Assembly: GCA_002104905.1 (NCBI GenBank)
Contig: MCFE01000076.1
Location: 1-64,000, forward strand
Reading direction: 5' to 3'
Length of the DNA stretch: 64,000 bases
Origin: Basidiobolus meristosporus CBS 931.73
Lineage: Eukaryota > Basidiobolomycota > Basidiobolomycetes > Basidiobolales > Basidiobolaceae
In this document: positions 1-10,442 of the stretch, one piece after another
How positions within the stretch are numbered: position 1 is the stretch's first letter
Layout: each line of letters starts with the position of its first letter
Position numbers and translations under genes: made by a program
The notes under the pieces: generated by a model
What the model saw: only the letters and a program-made list of their open reading frames with translations
Told to the model about the DNA's origin: nothing
Databases searched by the model: none

Positions 1-2
1 AT

Positions 3-1214
3 GGAGAACTTGACAAGGACGTGTATATGGACCAGCCTGATGGGTTTGTTGGCCAAGATAACCCCCATTTGGTCTGTAAGCTTAAAAAATCACTATATGG
101 TCTCAGATAATTACCAAGAGCCTGGATTTGCAAGATAGATTCTTATTTGGAATCCGTGAGTTTCAAAAGAAGTAATGCTGACTATAGTATATACTATAAG
201 CCAGGTAGAGCAAATCCAGTTCTATTAGCACTATATGTGGATGATCTTATCATAGCTGCCAATAACCTAGTAACATTGGAAGAGACTAAATCCAGCCTTT
301 CTAAGGAGTTCAAGATGTCTGATCTAGGAGAACTTAGTTACTACTTAGGGATTAAGTTTTCCATAGACAGAAGTACCCAGACTATCACCCTAAGTCAGTC
401 CAAGTATACTCAAGATATACTAAATAAGTACAAAATGGAAGACTGTAAACTGGCAGCTACCCCAATGGAGACAAACCTTAACTTGGTCAAAACTCAACCA
501 AATCAAGAGAGCTTGGTGCCATCTGAAAGCCCTGACTTTCCTTATCAATCTATGGTTGGTAGTCTGATGTATATCATGCTTGGAACATGTCCTGATATCT
601 CATATTCAGTGGGAGTTGTCAGCCAACATAATCAGAACTATGGATCTGATTATATTGCAGCAGTTAAGCAGATTTTTAGATACCTAAAAGGAACTGCTGA
701 TATCTGCTTAAGATACTTTTATAAGGATTCAGAACAGGATCTTGTGGGATACTCTGATGCTGATTGGGGACAAAATTTAGAAGACAGAAGATCCACCACA
801 GGATACACCTTTCTTTACTGTAAAGGAGCAATTTCATGGAACTCAAGAAAGCAACCAACTGTAGCACTTTCCACCACAGAGGCAGAGTATATGGCAGCCT
901 GTGAAGCTACAAAAGAAGCAATGTGTTTAAGAAAGCTCTTTACAGATTTAGGCCTATGTCAAAAAACACCTATTACTTTAATTCAAGATAATCAAGGATG
1001 TATACAATTAGGTAGAAATCCAACTTTTCATGCTAGAACCAAGCACATAGATATTAGACATCATTTCATACGTGAAGCTATAGATAATAACTTAGTTAGC
1101 TTAGTTTACTGTCCTACAGATGAAATGATTGCAGACATATTTACCAAACCATTAGCTAGAGACAAGTTTGAATATCTTAGGTCAAAATTAGGACTAGTTG
1201 GTATGAACATTTAG
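3..1214 (+). pseudogene. Copia pol fragment: end of reverse transcriptase, connection and RNase H
   Basis: The frame is open from the left edge to TAG at 1212-1214 apart from one in-frame TAA at 108-110. There the sister copy at 4907-6448 reads GLKQS and this copy reads GLR-stop, a CAA-to-TAA change. Downstream are the RT active-site box YVDD, the RNase H boxes GYSDADW and STTEAEYMAA, and the C-terminal block around KHIDIRHHF and IFTKPL. It would copy element RNA into DNA in the virus-like particle. With one stop it is non-functional as read, although everything after the stop is intact and better preserved than in copy 2, which carries a frameshift in the same RNase H block. Confidence 0.9.
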
Positions 1215-1225
1215 CTGAGTGGGAG

Positions 1226-1573
1226 TGTTGTAAAAATTTGTAATCCACCTAAATATTCACCTAACCTAGTCACTTAGATCATTACCCTCAAATCCTAGAG
1301 AATACTGACCAAATTCCTTGTTGGGATTTACTTAGAATACTTTCACCAAAAAACCAGGTACCCAGAACATGAAAATTCTCAAAGTTGTCCAAACAGCCCC
1401 AAACTTTGCACACATGTTCTTGGGACCTTCTTTAACCTATTTTACATGTTTGTAATGCCAAGAACAGGTAAAAGTATAAATACTACTTTTACATTCAATA
1501 AATCATTTGGTGAAAACCACATAATCTACTTGTTCTCCCAATCACTTCCAATATCTCCAAAACTCTTACAACA
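1226..1573 (+). repeat. 3' LTR of Copia-A copy 1 (348 bp)
   Basis: Begins TGTTGT and ends ACAACA, the same inverted ends as both LTRs of copy 2. Contains the TATA-like AGTATAAATAC and an AATAAA signal (TTCAATAAATC) near the 3' end, in the same order as in copy 2. Confidence 0.92.
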
Positions 1574-3004
1574 GAATGGTCCTTTGCCAATTTTCTGCCA
1601 CTGTACAAGGGTAAAGGAAAGCACCTGGACCCCAGCTCCTACAGGCCAATACCTCTGCTGCCCACCTGCAGAAAGGTGTTTGAGCTTCTGATTGCTCAGG
1701 AGCTCTACTCTGACTCCCTCAAGTTTCACCCTGCACAGTTTGGCTTTGTTCCCAGCCTCTCCTTGGAATATGCAGTCATACTGGGTCAAGATCACTCTCT
1801 ATAGTGCCAGTATCCCTCTTTTCTGTTTGATATTACTAAGGCCTTTGATTCAGTTGACAGAAATCTGCTATGGTCCATGCTGCAATACTTCTCCAGTACC
1901 TCCCTCACCCTCCTTGTCAGCTCTCTTTTTCTGGATCCACCAGCAAGAATTCTGCACCCAAGTGAGCAATCAGCTGTGTTCTCAGCTCCTAATGGAGTGG
2001 TTCAAGGCTCTGTGCTTGGTCCTACACTGTTTGCCATCTTCCTGAATGACTTCCTAGGACTCTCAGCTAACTGTCTGGTTACCCTCTTTGCTGATGACAT
2101 CAGAATATCCTCTTCCAATGTGCAACAACACTCCCAGGTCATCCACCAGTAGCTGCAGAAGAATAATCTCCAGCTTTTGATTGCAAAGACAGTACCTTTG
2201 GGTTGTCCTATCAACTTAGATAACTGCACTCTACCTGCTCAAGTTGTTGCTACATTTCTTGGCTTTCCTTTCCTTCCTACTGGACTAGACTCTGGATCAC
2301 ACCTGAAGAAGAGAATTTTCCTGGCCAGACGGGCACTCCACAAGCTACTGGCTGTTACTCCTCCTGCCACTTCAGCTCCCAGCTGCCTCCTTCTACTGAA
2401 GCAGTTTGTCATCCCTATCCTGAAATTTGGCTTACCACTTCTCTCTCTTACTTCTAGAGACTGCGCTAAGCTTGACAAGTTTGCAGTCTGGTGCATTACC
2501 TCACTGGTGCCTCATCTGCCTGAATTCCCCTACAGACATGCTATTCTTGGTGCTGTTGGGCTTATGCCCTATAAGATCCGACTACTCTACCTTAGAACTA
2601 GATTATAACTCAGACTTCACCACTGCAACAACCCACTGATCAAGGTCTGGAAGAGAACACACCACACTACACCTGGCTCCTGATGGAGAACTATACTTGG
2701 AGATCCTGAAGTCAAGAACTTTGCTCATTATATTCTGCAGCCAGAAAAACCCAAGCTGGCCTACCTGAAGTACTTGACAGACCTTTGGCAGCGATATCTG
2801 AAGCAGCACACTGCCTTTATGATGAGTATCAATCCTTATCACATTCCCCTTATCAATGTTGTTCACAAATCATTCTTGCCTCTCCTGCTACCCCCCTTCC
2901 CACTGAACAATGACTTGAGTACAGAAGTACTATCACCTCTCTGTATTAACTTACCTACAAATTCCCCTCAGCTACACACTCTTGGATCAAAGCTACAAAG
3001 GTAG
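1574..3004 (+). pseudogene. LINE-type (non-LTR) reverse transcriptase fragment
   Basis: A single reading frame runs from the Copia border to TAG at 3002, broken by TAG 1802, TAG 2150, TAA 2606 and TGA 2681. Translated blocks match the order of LINE reverse transcriptases: LPLYKGKGKHLDPSSYRPI, then LFDITKAFDSVDR, then NGVVQGSVLGPTLFAIFLNDF (shown in part), then the catalytic LFADDI, then the LGF thumb block. No ATG, endonuclease domain or poly-A tail is seen, so the 5' part was lost or split off by the Copia insertion. At least three of the four stops can be explained by C-to-T change at CAG, CAA or CGA codons. It is dead as a protein. Confidence 0.88.
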
Positions 3005-4256
3005 TCCTGGCTTCTTTGTTTCAACTGAAATAAAGATTTCACCTCTTGGTGACTGTCTCCCCCCTGCTCCCACTTGAACTACATCAGTTAAGTGATTTGG
3101 ATCCACAAAAATGATGTAGAGTGGTCATATTTGTCTTCCTTATGTAGCAATGACTTTCTTTGGACTGATTACTTCATTTGTGGTATATTCAAAGTCTATT
3201 TGCTTCATGATTTACCCAGTTTGGTATCAGAAAGTACCATTGGTTGTTTGGTAGCTATTTTCAGAGAGCTCTTACTGATTTGGATTGACACAGCTGCTTT
3301 TGTCTTATCAGAATACACTTGGAAGTAGATACTGGCACTTTTCCAGAAGTGAGATTCTTCTTAACAGGGGCTTTGATTATCCTTATTCTCCTGATAGTTA
3401 TTTTCAACCTTGAGCTTGGTTTGCAAGGCTAACTGATTGTCTAAGTGTCTTCAGAATCCATAAAAGCCATCTGGTTGATCCTTGCACCTTTTTCTTTCAG
3501 ATTCATAGACAGCAGACATCAAGACTTCTGCATTAAATAATCTACTCTGATATATACTACAGTATCTAACAGATCCTGTTGAAGTTTCAAGGCTCATCTG
3601 GGGTTTCTGGCTTGAGAGCTTTGTACAAGAGGCTCCATGGAACATATCTGCATTGCCAGATAGTCCAAATATAGCCAACATAGGCTTTGGTTCCATTTAG
3701 GAAATACCCTATTTTGAGGTAGTAGTATTTTCCCATTTTTCTTCTTTTTCTTTTTCTGCTGATGATCTAAGGGAAATTCCTTTTGTGGGATGGTTCTAGA
3801 CTTCCTTACAGGTAGGACTATGGTGTGTTTGAGCATGGAAGACCTCATGACATCATTTGTCCAGAGTATTTGACTACTGGAGAGTAATATAGTCAAAATT
3901 GGCATCCACTTGGATCCATTATAACTTTTGATAGAGTTGTCCAAATTTGGTCAAATAACCTGCATTTGCAAGCTGGTTTCATCAGTGCTTTGGTATCAGA
4001 CTCCAATATATCAGCTTTTTGAGTTACAGAGCTTGGCATTGACTTGATCAATCACAATTCTTCTGATCTGATCCAGAAAATTAAATGGCACTAAGTGTTT
4101 TCTCCCACTGTGATAAGTGATATATATATATAACAAGTATAAAGTACTACATTATCTTCTGAGTGGCTTGCAGTTTGTATACTAGCCAACTGTTGCTTGG
4201 TTGTATACTCCAATCAGGCTGGCAATCATTTGCTTCACTCTCTCTGGCTGGTGGTA
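3005..4256 (-). other. Probable remnant of an older Copia-like element (Copia-B), 3' portion
   Basis: AT-rich sequence with no intact gene. Minus-strand translation gives broken stretches that loosely resemble the block after Copia integrase (for example EPKPMLAIFGLSGN near 3690). It lies on the far side of the GAATC target duplication of copy 2, and sequence beyond the other duplication leads into a Copia-like LTR and primer site at 9725-10085. The simplest reading is one old element split by copy 2. The protein resemblance is weak; the nesting argument is stronger. Also contains a (TA)n run near 4121-4132 and a T/C-rich run near 3736-3760. Confidence 0.35.
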
Positions 4257-4261
4257 GAATC
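4257..4261. repeat. Target-site duplication GAATC, left copy
   Basis: Five bases immediately outside the left LTR of Copia copy 2, identical to 8947-8951 on the other side. Five-base duplication is the norm for Copia integrases. Confidence 0.92.
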
Positions 4262-4611
4262 TGTTGTAAGAGTCTTGGAGATATTGGAAGTGATTGGGAG
4301 AACAAGTAGATTATGTGGTTTTCACTTAATGATTTATTGAATGTAAAAGTAGTATTTATACTTTTGCATGGTCTTGGCATTACAAACACGTAGAATAGGT
4401 TAAGGAAGGTCCCAAAAACATGTGTGCAAAGTTTGGGGCTGTTTGGACAACTTTGAGAATTTTCATGTTCTGGGTACCTGGTATTTTGGTGAAAATATTC
4501 TAAGTAAATCCCGACAAGGAATTTGGTCAGTATTCTCTAGGATTTGAAGGTGATGATCTAAGTGACTAAGTTAGGTGAATATTTAGGTGGAAATACGAAT
4601 TTTTTACAACA
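4262..4611 (-). repeat. 3' LTR of Copia-A copy 2 (350 bp)
   Basis: On the + strand it begins TGTTGTAAGAG and ends TTTACAACA. The polypurine tract lies just inside it at about 4612-4620 (CTCCCACTC on the + strand). Differs from the 5' LTR at four positions. Confidence 0.95.
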
Positions 4612-4622
4612 CTCCCACTCTG

Positions 4623-6459
4623 CTAAATGTTCATACTGACTAGTCCTAATTTTGACCTAAAATATTCAAACTTGTCTCTAGCTAATGGTTTGGTAAATAT
4701 GTCTGCAATCATTTCATCTGTAGGGCAGTAAACTAAGCTAACTAAGTTATTCTCTATAGCTTCACGTATGAAATGATGTCTAATATCTATGTGCTTGGTT
4801 CTAGCATGAAAAGTTGGATTTCTACCTAATTGTATACATCCTTGATTATCTTGAATTAAAGTAATAGGTGTTTTTTGACATAGGCCTAAATCTGTAAAGA
4901 GCTTTCTTAACCACATTGCTTCTTTTGTAGCTCACAGGCTGCCATATACTCTGCCTCTGTAGTAGAAAGTGCTACGGTTGGTTGCTTTCTTGAATTCCAT
5001 GAAATGGCTCCTTTACAGTAAAGAAAGGTGTATCCTGTGGTGGATCTTCTGTCTTCTAAATTTCGTCCCCAATCAGCATCAGAGTATCCCACAAGATCCT
5101 GTTCTGAATCCTTATAAGTGTATCTTAAGCAGATATCAGCAGTTCCTTTTAGGTATCTAAAAATCCGCTTAACTGCTGCAATATGATCAGATCCATAATT
5201 CTGATTATGTTGGCTGACAACTCCCACTGAATATGAGATATCTGGACGTGTTCCAAGCATGATATACATCAGACTGCCGACCATAGATTGATAAGGAAAG
5301 TCAGGGCTTTCAGATGGCATCAAGCTCTCTTGATTTGGTTGAGTTTTGACCAAGTTAAGGTTTGTCTCCATTGGGGTAGCTGCCGGTTTACAGTCTTCCA
5401 TTTTGTACTTCTTTAGTATATCTTGAATATACTTGGATTGACTTAGGGTAATAGTCTGGGTACTTCTGTCTATGGAGAACTTAATCCCTAAGTAGTAACT
5501 AAGTTCTCCTAGATCGGACATCTTGAACTCCTTAGATAGGCTGGATTTAGTCTCTTCCAATGTTTCTAGATTATTGGCGGCTATAATAAGATCATCCACA
5601 TATAGAGCTAATAGAACTGGATTTGCTCTATCTGGCTTATAGTATATACTAGAGTCAGCATTACTCCTTTTGAAACTCAAAGATTCCAAATAAGAATCTA
5701 TCTTGCAATTCCAGGCTCTTATTGATTGTTTGAGACCATATAGTGACTTTTTAAGCTTGCAGACCAAATGGGGGTTATCTTGGTCAACAAACCCATTAGG
5801 CTGGTCCATATACATGTCCTCCTCAAGTTCTCCATTCAAAAATGCAGTTTTTACATCCATTTGATGAATAAAAAACTTATATTTGGCTGCAATAGCCAAT
5901 ATTAATCTGATGGAATTAAACTTGGCTACCGGTGCAAAGGTCTCAGTATAGTCAAGTCCTTTTGTTTGAGAGTATCCTTTGGCTACAAGTCTTGCTTTGT
6001 ATCTTTCAATTGTACCATCAGCCTTGTATTTTGTCTTGAAGACCCATCTGCATCCAATTGATTTTCGGTTGATTGGTAATTTGACTAAGTCCCAAGTTTG
6101 ATTTTCCATCAGGGCCTGATATTCCTCAGTCATTGCAGATCTCCAAAACTTTGTCTGAGGGCTGTTTAGGGCCTCTTTTACAGTCTGGGGTTCATCAATA
6201 TGGACTGAATAGGCATAGGCTAAGTTTGTACCCTCATTAATATAGTAATTTGGGCTATTTCTTGTCCGATTTGATCTCCAGGCATTTGATACTGGAATGA
6301 TCACTTCTGGGATATTCCTGGGCACTGATTCTGGCTGAATCACGGTTGTAGAGTCCTCTGGAGTGAAAAAATTTTCATTGTTTTGCTCTGATTCAATCCT
6401 GACAATTGGTGGACTTGAGATCAAATTTTCGTCATCATCTGATGTCATTTTTTGTGAAA
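4623..6459 (-). pseudogene. Copia pol second half: reverse transcriptase and RNase H, broken by frameshift
   Basis: An ORF from 6448 to 4907 (513 codons) carries the linker, the RT entry block (WRSAMTEEYQALMENQTW), the active site YVDDLIIAAN and the RNase H boxes GYSDADW and TEAEYMAA. It then runs off frame after ACELQ. Copies 1 and 3 read TGTGAAGCTAC or similar at this point, and this copy reads TGTGAGCTAC, one A fewer. The remaining RNase H tail, including KHIDIRHHF and IFTKPLARDKF, continues in the next frame at 4916-4623. The upstream join to the integrase half is also shifted by one base near 6468. Both breaks are single-base losses within GAA/GAG triplets. Confidence 0.92.
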
Positions 6460-6462
6460 ATT

Positions 6463-8592
6463 TTAAATTTCATCAAACAATACATCCCTGGACTTGATAA
6501 GCTTCTTTGCTTCGGTATTGTAGAGTCTGTATGCCTTACTCTCATTGCAGTAGCCCAAAAATATGCATTTTACACTTTTTGGCTCAAATTTTGACTGATT
6601 TCCGGCCAGTTTTTTGGCATATGCTGTACACCCAAATATTCTTAGATGTTCTGCACTTGGTCTGTATCCATACCATGCTTCAGATGGAGTAGAATCACGA
6701 AGTATTCTGTTATAACTCCTATTTTTAAGATATACAGCAGTGGCAACTGATTCCGCCCAAAAATCATAGGATAATTTTTGATCATGGATCATAGATCTTG
6801 CCATATCATTTATTGATCTGTTAGCTCGTTCTGCTACTCCATTTTGCTGTGGGGAGTATGGTACAGTAGTCTCTTGCTTTATCCCATGAATTTTGCAGAA
6901 GTGGGTGAAGAGTTTTGAGGTATATTCTCCACCATTGTCAGAGCGTATTTTCTTGATTTTTTCACCAGTTTCTCTCTCCACCATGGCTTTAAACTCCCTG
7001 AGCTTAGACAGAGCTTCTTCCTTTCTCTCCATGAAGTAGACCCATGTGTATCTTGTATAATCATCAATAAAAGTGATTAAATACTTCATCCCGCCTAAGG
7101 ATAAATTTTGCATAGGTCCACACAGATCTGAGTGAATTAGATCTAATTTTTTCTTAGTTTTGAGTAACCCAGAGCTCTTGAACGGTTGTCTGGCTTGTTT
7201 CCCATATATGCAGGCTTCACAGTGCTCCAAATTAGCTGGGGGATCAATTTTCACTCCAGAAATTAGCTGATCTTTGATCATTTTGCGCAAATAATCAAAA
7301 TTGATGTGTCCAAATCTCCTGTGCCAAAGCATTGGTGTTTCTTCATTTAAGTTACTTATATTGGCTTCCAAATATGATGGAATATAAGTCAACTTGTATA
7401 GATTCTGATCTCTGATGCCCAAAGCAATATGAGCACCATTTTGATCAGTGATCCTGCATCCAGAATTGTCAAAACTGAAACTGAGTCCTTCTGCTGTGGC
7501 CATGCTTACAGAGAGTAGGTTCTTGGCTATTTCTGGTACATAGAGTACTTCTTTAAAGGTCAGTGTATGGCTTCCTTCACTGCTTCTAAGGTTTACTTGG
7601 ATAGTTCCTTCTCCCACTGCATCAAGTGTTCTATCGTCACCCATGAAAACCTTCTTAATTGGAATTTCTTGATATTGGGTAAAAAGTTCTTTTTGGTGTG
7701 TAAAGTGTTGAGAAGCTCCAGAGTCAGTATACCACGTCTGAGAATCCTTGTTTGTGGTCATATTTAGTGCAGATATGAATAGTCTATCTTCAGTTGTTGC
7801 AGCATTTCCATATTCAGGCTTCTTTTGCTGATAATCTCTCTTTTTGAAACACCGGTCTGATGTGTGTCCTTTCCTTTTGCAGTAGTTGCAAAATAGGTTG
7901 TTGTTGCCTTTGTAGGGTCTTGGGTACCTCCTTTGTTGGTTATCATTGCTTATTAAAGCATTTTCTTCTTCCTTCTTATTGGCGCTTGATTTTCTTAATT
8001 CTTCATCCAGGAGCCTTCCATATACGTAATTTAAGGTCAAATCTTCAGTTCTGGACTCTAGGGCTGATACAAGGCCCTGAAGCTCGTCTGTCAGGCTATT
8101 CAGGATGGTAACTATCACATCCTCATCAGTAGTTGGTACGCCCACAGATTCCATCTCATCTACCAGCAGGGTAATTCTGTTAATTAGATTTTTCATTTCT
8201 TCTCCTGGCAGCATATTTGTAGTAAAGAATTTTCTTCTCAGATACACTTTCTTGGCAGCTGAACATGACTGGTAGGTGTCTTCTAATGCCTTCCAGGCAT
8301 TCTTTGCCGTTTTTGCTCTTGAGCATTGAATTAGCAATTTGTCCTTGACATTAAGGCAAATGCAGTTAAAGGCACTTTGTTCTTTCTTCTGGTACTTTAA
8401 GGCTTCCTCTCCCACGTTTTTAGGAGGGCATTCTTCTCCCATGACAATATCCCAAAGGCCTCTTTCTTGTAGCAGCATCTTCATCTTCACCTTCCACACT
8501 TGGTAGTTAGAGCCATCCAACTTTTCAGCAGAGGGGAAAATTCCAGTAATAGCAGTAGTAGACATTGCAGAGAGTGACAGCTCGGGGCTCAT
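6463..8592 (-). pseudogene. Copia gag-pol first half: Gag, protease, integrase
   Basis: Open from inside the 5' LTR to TAA at 6463. The likely start is the ATG at 8592-8590, which lies within the tRNA primer site (MSPELS); the next candidate is MSTTAITG nine codons later. Gag has the LDGSNYQVWK motif and a zinc knuckle, CNYCKRKGHTSDRC. Protease follows with WYTDSGAS. Integrase has the HHCC finger (HRRFGH, then CEACIYGKQ) and the three acidic residues in FIDDYTRYTW, IRSDNGGEY and QQNGVAERANR. It ends at the block SRDVLFDE, where copy 3 reads through as DENSKFSQE; here loss of one G produces a stop. Restoring frame at that point would fuse it to the RT half, as in other Copia polyproteins. Confidence 0.93.
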
Positions 8593-8596
8593 AACC
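8585..8596 (-). promoter_or_regulatory. Primer binding site for half of initiator tRNA-Met
   Basis: The 12 bases abutting the 5' LTR read GGTTATGAGCCC on the minus strand. This is the exact complement of GGGCUCAUAACC, the anticodon arm and loop of fungal initiator tRNA-Met with the CAU anticodon in the middle. Drosophila copia and yeast Ty5 prime from the same internal half-tRNA site, rather than from the CCA end. Confidence 0.88.
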
Positions 8597-8946
8597 TGTT
8601 GTAAGAGTCTTGGAGATATTGGAAGTGATTGGGAGAACAAGTAGATTATGTGGTTTTCACTTAATGATTTATTGAATGTAAAAGTAGTATTTATACTTTT
8701 ACATGGTCTTGGCATTACAAACACGTAGAATAGGTTAAGGAAGGTCCCAAAAACATGTGTGCAAAGTTTGGGGCTGTTTGGACAACTTTGAGAATTTTCA
8801 TGTTCTGGGTACCTGGTATTTTGGTGAAAATATTGTAAGTAAATCCTGACAAGGAATTTGGTCAGTATTCTCTAGGATTTGAAGGTGATGATCTAAGTGA
8901 CTAAGTTAGGTGAATATTTAGGTGGAAATACAAATTTTTTACAACA
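8597..8946 (-). repeat. 5' LTR of Copia-A copy 2 (350 bp)
   Basis: Same ends as the 3' LTR (TGTTGT and ACAACA on the + strand). It abuts the primer site on its inner side and the GAATC target duplication on its outer side. Confidence 0.95.
8668..8695 (-). promoter_or_regulatory. LTR core promoter and poly-A signal (TATAAATA, AATAAA)
   Basis: On the minus strand TATAAATA (8695-8688) is followed about 15 bases later by AATAAA (8673-8668). The same pair occurs in all Copia-A LTRs here. This implies a transcript starting roughly 30 bases downstream of the TATA box, so that the Gag start must lie in or beyond the last part of the LTR. That fits the ATG in the primer site. Confidence 0.6.
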
Positions 8947-8951
8947 GAATC
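8947..8951. repeat. Target-site duplication GAATC, right copy
   Basis: Five bases immediately outside the 5' LTR of Copia copy 2, identical to 4257-4261. Confidence 0.92.
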
Positions 8952-10085
8952 TACTTGAGTTGATTTTGCTAAATTTGTATAAAACTTTCTCCCACTGTCT
9001 TGAGACTTAAACAGAGTGATAGCATGTCTAACAGCTCCATATTTGGCTCCTGGTACATTAGCTTCAGTATCAAAACACTTGATACAAATATAGCATTCTT
9101 CCATTGGATTGTGTAGTTCATATCCATACTCCAGGTGGATATATTGTATTATATATCATCAGGATCCTTACAACTCAAGGAGCTTGTTTCTGAGATCTTT
9201 TTCCAGTAATTGGTAGTCCAAAATTGTGGTTAACAGCTCCAGTATTTGCATTCTCAGCCTTATTTTGAGTGGCCACAGATTTGGTGAAATCTTCCTCCAG
9301 CAATCATTCAATGATGATGTATTTTTTTTTGCAATTCAGGATAATATCCTATCCAAAAGCTTGTCTGACAGTCAATTGAGGTCATTTGAATACATATAGC
9401 AATATATTTCATTGTAGATCTGGACCCTCAATTGCTGGAATTACGCAATTTTCTTCAGTAGTGGTAGAGCACCAACATACTATATTTCTTGACATATTTA
9501 CATGTCAACTTGATAGACTCTCCTTCATAACCAGCTTGAGTAGTTACCAAATGAGTCTTTTGAAGGCACAGCCTTTTTCTCCACAGCAATATCCTCATGA
9601 ACATAGTCCTTGTAGCAGTGGTAGTCATCTTTAACTTTTGCAGGGCAATAGTATGGAAAGTCTTTCTCCAGACTAGCAGAAAAGGATCCAAGGCAAAGTA
9701 GACACCAAGAGAACAGCAAGCTTAGGGCTCCTAACCTGTTGTAATATTCTGAGGAGTATTGGAAGTGATGTAGCGAACTAGAGGATTTACATGTTATTCA
9801 CTTGTAGATTTATTGATCAAAAGTATGGTATTTATACTTTTGATAAAGTAGAGCAAACCAATGTCTATAGTTTGTTAAGGAAGGTCCCAAGAATATGTGT
9901 GCAAAGTTTGGGGGCTTTTGGACAACTTTGAGAAAGATCACAATCAGGGTACCTGATAATTTGGTGAAAATATTCTAAGTAAATCCCAACAAGAAATTTG
10001 GTCAGGACAGAATGCTAATCAAAGAATAAGATCTATGTGACTAAGTTAGCATGAATATTTTGGTGACAACTTAATAATTACAACA
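8952..10085 (-). mobile_element. Copia-B: older Copia-like element, 5' part with LTR
   Basis: A 349-bp LTR (9737-10085) with the family ends TGTTGTAAT and ATTACAACA, related to but clearly diverged from the Copia-A LTR. It is followed inward (9736-9725) by a primer site that differs by one base from the Copia-A site (GGGCTCCTAACC against GGGCTCATAACC, + strand). The internal part, 8952-9724, is presumed gag leader and gag; its minus-strand translations are short and broken and I cannot align them convincingly. The element appears to be interrupted by Copia-A copy 2 at 8946 and to resume at 4256. The substitution in the primer site removes the ATG that Copia-A carries there. Confidence 0.7.
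9737..10085 (-). repeat. 5' LTR of Copia-B (349 bp)
   Basis: Begins TGTTGTAATATTC and ends AATTACAACA on the + strand. Shares with the Copia-A LTR the central block around GGAAGGTCCCAAGAA and GTGCAAAGTTTGGGG, and keeps the TATAAATA and AATAAA signals in minus orientation. Confidence 0.82.
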
Positions 10086-10109
10086 GTTATGATATACTTT
10101 TCATTAGTT

Positions 10110-10226
10110 TTACAAAGCCTCCCTAAAAGTATAAATACTTGATTTGAACTCAATAAAACAAGCAAATATCATGCAATTCTTCTAGTTCCCCAAATCACTT
10201 CCAATACTCCCTGGAATTTTGCAACA
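10110..10226 (+). repeat. LTR 3'-end fragment of a third Copia-like family
   Basis: Contains AAAAGTATAAATAC, then AACTCAATAAAAC, then AATCACTTCCAATACTCC, ending TTGCAACA at 10226. This is the same order of signals as the terminal part of the Copia-A and Copia-B LTRs in + orientation, but with different spacing sequence. The upstream part of the LTR is missing and Copia-B abuts it. Confidence 0.65.
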
Positions 10227-10352
10227 ATGTATGTACTAATGTATTAATACTGGAAAATCAAAGGAATCAGTTGGAATTGGCAAGCTCCAGTGAATTACAA
10301 CCCTAAGGGCAATGCTACCCATGAAACAAAAGTGACAACACTAAAATTACAG

Positions 10353-10395
10353 TATTCCCACTCCACAATAAACATTCATTTGACTGGTCATACAA
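10353..10395 (-). repeat. Remnant of a Copia 3' end (polypurine tract and last codons)
   Basis: The segment TATTCCCACTCCAC followed by AACATTCATTTGACTGGTC mirrors the inner border of the Copia-A 3' LTR (ACTCCCACTCTGC followed by AATGTTCATACTGACTAGTC). It is a short trace of a minus-strand insertion lying about 50 bases from the stop codon of the next gene. The intervening sequence up to 10442 shows nothing I recognise. Confidence 0.5.
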
Positions 10396-10442
10396 AACAT
10401 AAAAAATTTAACTTCTATTTACACAATATCTGGTAATTACAT

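Larger units (their letters stand above)
1..1573 (+). mobile_element. Copia-A retrotransposon, copy 1, 3' part only
   Basis: Right-hand end of a Ty1/Copia element running off the left edge of the window. It comprises reverse transcriptase and RNase H coding sequence, a polypurine tract (GAGTGGGAG just before 1226) and a 3' LTR ending ACAACA at 1573. It is closely similar along its length to the full minus-strand copy at 4262-8946. Its right border lies directly against a LINE fragment, so it probably inserted into that LINE. The left target duplication is outside the window; the five bases after the LTR are GAATG. Confidence 0.93.
4262..8946 (-). mobile_element. Copia-A retrotransposon, copy 2, full length (4685 bp)
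   Basis: A complete minus-strand Ty1/Copia element: 350-bp LTRs at both ends, a perfect GAATC target duplication, an initiator-tRNA primer site next to the 5' LTR, gag-pol in the order Gag, protease, integrase, reverse transcriptase, RNase H, and a polypurine tract (GAGTGGGAG) beside the 3' LTR. I count 4 differences between its LTRs (about 99% identity), so insertion was fairly recent. Comparison with copies 1 and 3 shows two one-base deletions that break the single gag-pol frame, so this copy is probably not autonomous. Confidence 0.96.

Noticed and set aside
1802-2608. Idea that TAG is read as an amino acid in the LINE and in other elements
   Set aside because: Host genes here use TAG as their normal stop (eco1, the pseudouridine synthase, the penta-EF-hand gene), and the element stops also include TAA and TGA. 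Mutation explains them.
6449-6475. Programmed frameshift between Copia integrase and RT
   Set aside because: Copy 3 reads through the same point without a shift, so a one-base deletion in copy 2 is the simpler account.
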